Position numbers and translations under genes: made by a program
NCBI GenBank assembly: GCA_937975725.1
Contig: CALJUL010000043.1
Coordinates: 1 to 9,111, forward strand
Reading direction: 5' to 3'
Length of the DNA stretch: 9,111 nucleotides
Source of the DNA: an uncultured Pseudoxanthomonas sp.
Lineage (GTDB): Bacteria; Pseudomonadota; Gammaproteobacteria; Xanthomonadales; Xanthomonadaceae
Shown: in pieces, positions 1-4,882 of the stretch
How positions within the stretch are numbered: the stretch's first letter is position 1
Layout of the letters: the number at the start of each line of letters is the position of its first letter
Notes under the pieces: model-generated
Database searches by the model: none
What the model was told of the DNA's origin: nothing
The model's input: the letters and a program-made list of their open reading frames with translations, nothing else

Positions 1-1079
1 AGGCGCTTGATCTCGGCGTTGATGGCCGAGAGGTTGGCCTTGGTGGCGTCCATGGTCTGGGTCAGCTTGGCCTTCTCGCCGGGCAGACGGTCCATGTCCA
101 CCGACAGGTCGCCGATGGAGTAGCGCTGCATGATGCGCTGGGCGTCGTCGATGGCCTTCAGGTGCGAGGCGACCAGAGCGTTGGTGTCGCGCGCCATGCG
201 CCCGTATTCGCCGGGGAAGCGGCTGTCGTCCATGCGGAAGCTGATGGTGCCGGCGTCGTGGCGCGTGGCCATCTCCGATTGCGCGGCGATGAGCGACTGC
301 ACCTGCGACTGCATGCGCTGCATGGCGCCGAGCAATTGGCCGATCTCGTCCTTGCGGCCGGCCTCGATCTTGCCGTCCAGGTTGCCGGCGGCCACGTTCT
401 CGGCGGCGCGCACGGCCTCGCCGATGCCGCGCGAGATCATGCGGGCGAAGAACCAGGCGATCAGCATGCCGGTGACGACGCTCACGCCCACGACGATCCA
501 CATCGTGGTCCGGGTGGTGGACACGGTGGCGCGGGAGTTCACGTCGCTCTCGTCGATCTGGCGCTGCACTTCGGCGATCATCTTGGTCAGCGTGTCGAAG
601 GCGGTGAAGTGGCGCTTGTAGGTATCGCCCATGAAGTGCTCGACCGCGCGCTCGCGCTCGCCGCCCCTGAGCAGTTCGGTGGATTCAACGTAGGACTTCC
701 GCGCGGCCTGCCAGTCGACCTTCAGCGTTTCGTACAGGGCGCCTTCCTGCGGGGTGGCGATCAGCGGCGGGTAGGCGGTGATGGCGTCGTCGATCCGCTT
801 CTGCAGGCTTTCGTAGCGGGTGTACGCGTCGCTCTCCATCGCGGGCGTGGACGCCATGAAGACCTGGTAGGCCGCACCCCGGTATTCGCCCATCGCCGCG
901 CGCAGTTCACCCACGGCCTTGAAGGTGGGGATGATGCTGGTGGACACGTGCTGGCTGCTGGCGTCCAGCTTGCCGATGCCGGAAAAGGCCGCCACGGCCT
1001 GTACGGCCAGCAGGCACAGCAGTGCGCCGAACGCGAGCATCATCTTGGGGGTCATGCGCAGGTTGTCGAGGGTTTTCAT
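1..1079 (-). CDS. Methyl-accepting chemotaxis protein, four-helix-bundle sensor, 3' end cut by window edge
   Basis: This is the N-terminal 359 codons of an inner-membrane chemoreceptor; the signalling domain lies beyond the left edge. The protein begins MKTLDNLRMTPKMMLAFGAL. A first membrane helix spans about residues 13-31. A helical periplasmic segment (about 35-190) follows, of the four-helix-bundle MCP type (4HB_MCP-like, no Cache motifs). The second membrane helix is at about 193-212. A HAMP domain begins near 213 (connector with DEIGQLL at 244-250). Two further HAMP-like units follow, with the Gly-x-Leu/Ile signature recurring at residues 232, 277 and 323. The end of the visible part (RLPGEKAKL, then INAEIKRL) closely resembles the same region of the MCP at 1773-4049. 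The start is chosen because the membrane helix follows at the usual distance; GGAAGG lies only 3 nt upstream. A sigma-28-like promoter sits at 1182-1208. The ligand is unknown. The MCP family call is firm; the sensor class is likely. Confidence 0.93.
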   Translation of the reverse strand, partial: MKTLDNLRMTPKMMLAFGALLCLLAVQAVAAFSGIGKLDASSQHVSTSIIPTFKAVGELRAAMGEYRGAAYQVFMASTPAMESDAYTRYESLQKRIDDAITAYPPLIATPQEGALYETLKVDWQAARKSYVESTELLRGGERERAVEHFMGDTYKRHFTAFDTLTKMIAEVQRQIDESDVNSRATVSTTRTTMWIVVGVSVVTGMLIAWFFARMISRGIGEAVRAAENVAAGNLDGKIEAGRKDEIGQLLGAMQRMQSQVQSLIAAQSEMATRHDAGTISFRMDDSRFPGEYGRMARDTNALVASHLKAIDDAQRIMQRYSIGDLSVDMDRLPGEKAKLTQTMDATKANLSAINAEIKR

Positions 1080-1181
1080 GGGCCTTCCGTTGATGAGGTG
1101 GTGGAAGACGCAGGGCGCGAGCGGCCAGGTATGGGCGTGGGTTCCGGCCCGTGCTCGCGGTTTCCCTGCGTCCTTGCCGAA

Positions 1182-1208
1182 CTAGCGGAGTTCCCGGTCC
1201 GATCTTGA
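1182..1208 (-). promoter_or_regulatory. Candidate sigma-28 (FliA) promoter of the left MCP
   Basis: On the minus strand TCAAGATC is followed by 11 nt and then TCCGCTAG, 103 nt upstream of the ATG at 1079. The enterobacterial FliA consensus is TAAAGTTT-N11-GCCGATAA; TCAAG-type -35 boxes are also found in flagellar promoters. The -10 box is the weakest of the five in this window (5 of 8). The identical 11-nt spacing in three other promoters here supports the call. Confidence 0.5.
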
Positions 1209-1426
1209 AAATGTGAGGGGATATCCGTGTTCTGCGTCACGCTTGGATGTGACAGTCCGCTTGCCCGGAACGCGACTTGGTGGCAGGGCGTCCTGTCCGC
1301 GTGCGGCATGGCGAATCCGCGCGGCGGTGCGGGGCTGAAGGGGGCGAAAGGGGGCCGGATGCAGTGCTGGGTGCGAGGTTGCCCGGGGCTGCGTTGCCCT
1401 GGCCTGAAACTCACGGCAACAGAAGT

Positions 1427-1491
1427 TGCGGATCGAGGTGAGTGAATGCGGATCGAAGAGCCTGATCCGTGGTTTTCCACTGTGATCCGTG
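1427..1491. promoter_or_regulatory. Operator-like array: four GGATC half-sites with 20-bp phasing and dyad symmetry
   Basis: TGCGGATCGA occurs at 1427-1436 and again at 1447-1456. TGATCCGTG occurs at 1463-1471 and again at 1483-1491. The cores CGGATC (1429, 1449) and their reverse complement GATCCG (1464, 1484) form a nested inverted repeat, all four centred on about 1459, with 20 bp between like repeats. GTG at 1438-1440 also pairs with CAC at 1478-1480. The array lies about 220 bp upstream of the sigma-28-like promoter of the left MCP, in a gene-free region. It could be a regulator-binding array or a decayed repeat element. The function is not known. Confidence 0.4.
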
Positions 1492-1509
1492 CTCAACGGT
1501 TTCTGCTTC

Positions 1510-1539
1510 CTGTGGTCGCGGCTGAAGCCGCTCTTACAG
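1510..1539. repeat. REP-like extragenic palindrome
   Basis: The outer arms CTGT (1510-1513) and ACAG (1536-1539) enclose a perfect inner stem GCGGC-TGAA-GCCGC (1518-1531). Read on the minus strand the core is GAGCGGCTTCAGCCGCGA. From general knowledge, short palindromes of this pattern are abundant between genes in Xanthomonadaceae and pseudomonads. It lies between the shared repeat block and the left MCP. Only one copy is seen in this window, so genome-wide repetition is inferred. Confidence 0.6.
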
Positions 1540-1679
1540 TCGGGACGTGAAGAAGTGGGGACGCTCTCATTCCTCAGCTAGCGTCATTCCCGCAGCAACA
1601 TTCCAGCGCGAGCGGGAATCCATTGAGATGCCGGCACCCGTTCTGCTGCGTAGTGAAGCGAGAGACAGGTGCAGGCCAA

Positions 1680-1699
1680 GTCCCAGCACTCGCTGGGAC
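1680..1699 (-). terminator. Hairpin downstream of the Cache MCP, possible weak terminator
   Basis: The minus strand reads GTCCCAGC-GAGT-GCTGGGAC: a perfect 8-bp stem with a 4-nt loop, 73 nt past the stop codon of the MCP at 1773-4049. It is followed by TTGG rather than a long T-run, so it is at best a weak intrinsic terminator. The stem and loop are identical in the second copy at 8834-8853, also downstream of an MCP. Confidence 0.45.
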
Positions 1700-1772
1700 A
1701 CCGGTAGGCACTGGACGAAGCAGGGATGCGTCGGCCGTGGTGATGCAGGAAACGCAGGCGAGGGCAGGCCGC

Positions 1773-4049
1773 TCAGAACTCCTGCCAGTCGTCGCCTTCG
1801 GCCAGGGCCGGTTCGGGCTTGCGCGTGGCAGGCTTGCGGACGGTGGCGGTGGCGGTGGCGGTGGCTGGCCTGGGCGCGGCCTTGGCGGTGACCGCCGCGG
1901 GCTTGCCGGCCGGCTTGCGCACCGGCGCGGAAGCGGCGTGGGTGTCCAGCTTGAACACGGCCACCGAGGCGCTCAGCGCCTGCGCCTGCTCTTCCATCGA
2001 GCGTGCGGCGGCGGAAGCTTCCTCCACCAGCGCGGCGTTCTGCTGGGTGGTCTCGTCCATCTGGGTGATGGTCTGGTTGACCTGCTCGATGCCGGCGGAC
2101 TGCTCCTGCGAAGCGGCACTGATCTCGGCCATGATGTCGGTCACGCGCTGCACCGAGGCCACGATCTCGCCCATGGTGGTGCCGGCCTGGTTGACCAGCG
2201 CCGAACCGTCGGCCACCTTGTCCACCGAGGTCTCGATCAGGCCCTTGATCTCCTTGGCCGCGTTGGCACTGCGCTGTGCCAGCGTGCGCACTTCCGACGC
2301 CACCACGGCGAAGCCGCGGCCCTGTTCGCCCGCACGCGCCGCTTCCACCGCTGCGTTCAAGGCCAGGATGTTGGTCTGGAAGGCGATGCCGTCGATGACG
2401 GAGATGATCTCGGCGATCTTGCGCGAGGAGTGCTCGATCTCGGTCATGGTGGTGACGACCTTGCCGACGACTTCGCCACCTTGGGAAGCCACGGAAGCAG
2501 CACCGATGGCGAGCTGGTTGGCCTGGCGGGCCGATTCGGCGTTCTGGCGCACGGTGGAGGTCAGTTCCTCCATCGAAGCGGCGGTTTCCTCCAGATTGGC
2601 GGCCTGCTGCTCGGTGCGGCGAGACAGGTCGCTGTTGCCGGAGGCGATTTCACCGGCGGCGGTATTGATCGAGGTCGAAGCTTCCTGGATGCCGGCCACG
2701 ATCTCGGTGAGCTGGGTGACGGTGGCGTTGGCGTCGTCGCGCATGCTGGCGAACACGCCGTGGAAGTCGCCCTCCATGCGGGCGGTGAGGTCGCCCTGGG
2801 CGATGGCGCGCAGCAGGGCAGAGATGCGGGCCAGGTTGCGGTCGCTGACGGCCATCATGGCGTTGAGGCTGTGGACCATGTCGCGGAAGTCGTGCTGGAA
2901 GCGGTCCTCTTCGCCGCGGACGGTGAAGTCGCCCTCGGCGGCGGCCTGGGCCAGACGCCTGATCTCGGCGTTGATGGCCTGCAGGCTGGACTTGGCCGCG
3001 TCCATCGCCTCGTGCAGGAAGGCGCGCGTGCCGGGCAGGCGGCGCGCGTCCAGGGACAGGTCGCCGTTGGCGTAGCGTTGCAGGATGCCGATGGCGTCGC
3101 GGAAGGCATCCAGGTGCTCGAACATCATCGTGTTGATGCCGCCGGCCAGTTGCCCGTACACGCCGGGGAAATCCTCCGGCATGCGGTGGCCGATGTCGGC
3201 GCCGGCATGCTGCTCGATCATGCGCCGGGTCTCGTGCGAGTAGCGCTCCAGCATGTGCACCATGCCGTCGGTGGCCGCAAGCATCCGGCCCACCTCGTCG
3301 CGACCGTGGTGGCCGGTGCGCACACTCAGGTCGCCGCGGGCGACGCCGGTGATGGCGGCCAGGGCGCGCCCGACCGGTTCCAGCACCGACTGGCCGATCA
3401 CCCAGCCGATCGCCAGGTTGAGCAGCACCAGCACGCCGCCGGCGGCGGTCATGACGAAGGTGAACTTCAGCGCCTGCGCCTGGGTGTCGTCCAGGTACAC
3501 GCCGGTGCCGACCACCCAGCCCCAGGGTGCGTAGAGGGCGGCGTAGGAGGTCTTGGGCATGGGCTCGGATTCGCCGGCCTTGGCCCAGGTGTAGTCCACG
3601 TAGCCGCCGCCGTCGCGCGCCGCCCGCACCAGTTCCGGGAAGATGCGCTTGCCGTCCGGGCTGAGCACGTCGGCGACCGGCTTGCCCACCAGGTCGGGGC
3701 GGCTGGGATGCATCAGCATCACCGGGGTTTCGTCGGTGACGTAGAAGTAGTCCACGCCCTTGTTCGCCTGCATGCTGCCCAGCGCCTGCAGTGCCAGCCG
3801 CTGCGCGGTCTCCTCGTCGATCTCGCCGGCCTTGGCCTGCTGCGCGTAGCGTTCGACCACGCTCATCGCCATCGCCATCTGCGCCTTCAGTCCGTCCTGG
3901 CGCGTGCCGGTCAGGTCGAGGTACTGCATGCGGGCGGCGATGACTGCCAGGGCGACGATGCCCACGGCGACGAAGAAGGTCTGGATCAGGAAGCGGCGCT
4001 TGAGCGGGATGTCGGACAGGGCGTGGGCGAAGCGGGTTTTCACGGTCAT
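1773..4049 (-). CDS. Methyl-accepting chemotaxis protein: single Cache sensor, poly-HAMP, signalling domain, DWQEF tail
   Basis: An inner-membrane chemoreceptor of 758 aa that would control CheA through CheW. Membrane helices lie at about 20-39 and 196-218. The periplasmic part (about 45-190) reads like a single Cache domain (sCache_2 type): YFYV at 100-103, MHPSRPDLVG at 112-121, and WGWVVGTGVYLDD at 175-187. A HAMP domain follows (DEVGRML at 250-256). A HAMP-like signature then recurs at D239, D284, D329, D373 and D419, about 45 residues apart, indicating five consecutive units. The signalling domain spans about 450-700, with the conserved hairpin tip QTNILALNAAVEAARAGEQG. The Ala/Pro/Lys/Thr-rich tail ends in DWQEF (754-758), fitting the CheR/CheB-binding pentapeptide pattern. 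The start at 4049 is preferred to an ATG 57 nt upstream because AAGG precedes it by 9 nt and the N-terminus then fits the family. The ligand is unknown. Confidence 0.96.
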   Translation of the reverse strand: MTVKTRFAHALSDIPLKRRFLIQTFFVAVGIVALAVIAARMQYLDLTGTRQDGLKAQMAMAMSVVERYAQQAKAGEIDEETAQRLALQALGSMQANKGVDYFYVTDETPVMLMHPSRPDLVGKPVADVLSPDGKRIFPELVRAARDGGGYVDYTWAKAGESEPMPKTSYAALYAPWGWVVGTGVYLDDTQAQALKFTFVMTAAGGVLVLLNLAIGWVIGQSVLEPVGRALAAITGVARGDLSVRTGHHGRDEVGRMLAATDGMVHMLERYSHETRRMIEQHAGADIGHRMPEDFPGVYGQLAGGINTMMFEHLDAFRDAIGILQRYANGDLSLDARRLPGTRAFLHEAMDAAKSSLQAINAEIRRLAQAAAEGDFTVRGEEDRFQHDFRDMVHSLNAMMAVSDRNLARISALLRAIAQGDLTARMEGDFHGVFASMRDDANATVTQLTEIVAGIQEASTSINTAAGEIASGNSDLSRRTEQQAANLEETAASMEELTSTVRQNAESARQANQLAIGAASVASQGGEVVGKVVTTMTEIEHSSRKIAEIISVIDGIAFQTNILALNAAVEAARAGEQGRGFAVVASEVRTLAQRSANAAKEIKGLIETSVDKVADGSALVNQAGTTMGEIVASVQRVTDIMAEISAASQEQSAGIEQVNQTITQMDETTQQNAALVEEASAAARSMEEQAQALSASVAVFKLDTHAASAPVRKPAGKPAAVTAKAAPRPATATATATVRKPATRKPEPALAEGDDWQEF
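1841..1864. repeat. CGGTGG hexamer tandem repeat (4 units) inside the MCP tail
   Basis: CGGTGG is repeated four times in tandem. Read on the minus strand it encodes alternating Ala-Thr in the flexible tail just before the DWQEF end. The paralogous tail at the right edge has only two units (8995-9006). Each unit is two codons, so the reading frame is kept. Confidence 0.85.
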
Positions 4050-4118
4050 GGGGGTGAACCTTGGCGGCGGGCGGGCGTGCCCGTGATGCGGTGGCGTGCA
4101 TGGCATGCCTGACTCACA

Positions 4119-4145
4119 TTAGCGGCCGGGCCGGGCCGAATTTCA
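4119..4145 (-). promoter_or_regulatory. Candidate sigma-28 (FliA) promoter of the Cache MCP
   Basis: The minus strand reads TGAAATTC, 11 nt, then GCCGCTAA. The -10 box matches 7 of 8 positions of GCCGATAA, the -35 matches 5 of 8 of TAAAGTTT, and the spacing is exact. It lies 69 nt upstream of the start codon at 4049 and downstream of the cheW terminator. The MCP therefore appears to be transcribed on its own. Confidence 0.65.
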
Positions 4146-4211
4146 GTCCCGCGGCCGGCGGGCCGGTCCGGCGGTCGGGGCCGCGCTGCGGAGGGGCATG
4201 CGCCGCATGCG

Positions 4212-4245
4212 AAAAAAAACCGCCGGCCCTGGCGGGACCGGCGGT
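4212..4245 (-). terminator. Intrinsic terminator of cheW
   Basis: On the minus strand an 8-bp GC-rich stem (ACCGCCGG with CCGGCGGT, arms at 4238-4245 and 4219-4226) is followed by eight consecutive T residues, the last pairing partner included (4212-4219). It begins 31 nt past the cheW stop codon. This is the clearest Rho-independent terminator in the window, and it separates cheW from the MCP at 1773-4049. Confidence 0.93.
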
Positions 4246-4276
4246 CGTTGCGTCGGAGCGGTGGAGCCGGGTGCGG

Positions 4277-4768
4277 TCAGGCGGCGATCTGCTCGGGCAG
4301 GGTCGCCGGCCCCAGGTCGGCGCTGTCGATCAGCGTCTCGATGTCCAGCAGGATCAGCATGCGCTCGTCCACCGTGCCGATGCCGGAGATGAAGCGCGTG
4401 TCCACGCTGGCACCGAATTCGGGCGTGGGGCGGATCTGCTCGGCGTTGAGCGCCATCACGTCGGATACGCTGTCCACCACGATGCCCACCACCCGGTCCT
4501 TCACGTTCAGCACGATCATCACCGTGAAGGCGTCGTAGCGCGCTTCCTTCAGCCGCAGCTTCAGCCGCAGGTCGATCACCGGCACGATGGTGCCGCGCAG
4601 GTTGATCACGCCCTTGATGTAGTCGGGCGCGTCGGGCAGGCGGGTGACCGAGTCGTAGCCGCGGATCTCCTGCACCTTCAGGATGTCCACGCCGTAGTGC
4701 TCTTCACCCAGGGTGAAGCTGAGGAATTCGTCCGCGTTGGCCGCGGCCTGGGTCTTGTTGTCGCTCAT
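4277..4768 (-). CDS. cheW: Chemotaxis coupling protein CheW
   Basis: A cytoplasmic adaptor of 163 aa that links the receptor signalling tip to the CheA kinase. It is one CheW/SH3-like domain over almost its whole length (about 13-155), with the family hallmarks EIRGY (34-38), the run GVINLRGTIVPVIDLR (53-68), GIVVDSVSDV, and a C-terminal hydrophobic strand MLILLDIETLI. Length is typical for the family. The ATG at 4768 is chosen because AGGAG lies 9 nt upstream; a TTG 21 nt further upstream keeps the frame but has no such support. The gene has its own sigma-28-like promoter (4832-4858) and a strong terminator, so it is probably monocistronic. No cheA is in the window, so its partner kinase must be encoded elsewhere. 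The family call is essentially certain. Confidence 0.97.
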   Translation of the reverse strand: MSDNKTQAAANADEFLSFTLGEEHYGVDILKVQEIRGYDSVTRLPDAPDYIKGVINLRGTIVPVIDLRLKLRLKEARYDAFTVMIVLNVKDRVVGIVVDSVSDVMALNAEQIRPTPEFGASVDTRFISGIGTVDERMLILLDIETLIDSADLGPATLPEQIAA

Positions 4769-4777
4769 TCGTACGGT

Positions 4778-4782
4778 CTCCT
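4778..4782 (-). promoter_or_regulatory. Ribosome binding site of cheW
   Basis: AGGAG on the minus strand, 9 nt before the ATG at 4768. This fixes the start at MSDNKTQ rather than at the upstream in-frame TTG. Confidence 0.8.
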
Positions 4783-4831
4783 GTGGCAACCGTGTAGGTG
4801 AAGGGATCCCCGGCGGGGCCGGTCATGGCCT

Positions 4832-4858
4832 AGATCGGCGCCCGGGTGGACTTCTTGA
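4832..4858 (-). promoter_or_regulatory. Candidate sigma-28 (FliA) promoter of cheW
   Basis: The minus strand reads TCAAGAAG, 11 nt, then GCCGATCT. The first six bases of the -10 consensus GCCGATAA match exactly. It lies 63 nt upstream of the cheW ATG and only 24 nt past the stop codon of the preceding MCP. Confidence 0.68.
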
Positions 4859-4876
4859 GTCACATAACCGGGCGCC
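4837..4876. repeat. Inverted repeat between the PAS MCP and cheW, enclosing the cheW promoter
   Basis: The arms GGCGCCCGG (4837-4845) and CCGGGCGCC (4868-4876) are perfectly complementary over 9 bp, with a 22-nt loop. The -35 box of the cheW promoter lies in the loop and its -10 box overlaps the left arm. No T-run follows on the minus strand, so it is not a standard intrinsic terminator, although its place just after the MCP stop codon fits a 3'-end structure. Confidence 0.7.
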
Positions 4877-4882
4877 AGGGGC

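Larger units (their letters stand above)
1567..1969. repeat. Shared block, copy A: MCP 3' end plus downstream region
   Basis: This 403-bp stretch matches 8721-9111 almost base for base. It covers about 200 bp of non-coding sequence and the last 66 codons of the MCP at 1773-4049. Similarity is loose at the outer end (1567-1598) and becomes near-identical from about 1599. The only length difference is 12 bp, two units of a CGGTGG tandem repeat. Inside the non-coding part are a hairpin at 1600-1619 (ATTCCAGC-GCGA-GCGGGAAT, one A/G mismatch), an imperfect stem at 1635-1671, and a perfect stem at 1680-1699. Copy B ends at the window edge, so the true right boundary is unknown. Confidence 0.93.

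Noticed and set aside
162..1208. Long open frame on the plus strand (348 aa)
   Set aside because: It lies antisense to the left MCP, has the Gly/His/Ala/Asp/Val-rich composition of a GC-rich shadow frame and shows no recognisable domain.
1236..1253. GTCAC-N8-GTGAC inverted repeat as a possible CRP/Clp site
   Set aside because: The half-sites point the wrong way for TGTGA-N6-TCACA and the spacing is 8; five-base arms are expected by chance.
1567..1700. CRISPR array
   Set aside because: The repeats are two distant copies of one block with internal hairpins; there are no regularly spaced repeat-spacer units.
4050..4106. Earlier ATG (4106) for the Cache MCP
   Set aside because: It would add a Pro/His-rich stretch unlike a receptor N-terminus and would start only 12 nt after the sigma-28 -10 box.
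1623..4112. Very long open frame on the plus strand (829 aa)
   Set aside because: It is the mirror of the Cache MCP. Its apparent repeats (HRG, GGG, LDLG) copy those of the plus-strand frame at 4892-7597 only because the two MCPs share their signalling domain.
4808..4830. Small GC-rich hairpin in the cheW leader (CCCC-GCC-GGGG) as a riboswitch
   Set aside because: Stem too short and common in GC-rich leaders; no conserved aptamer features.
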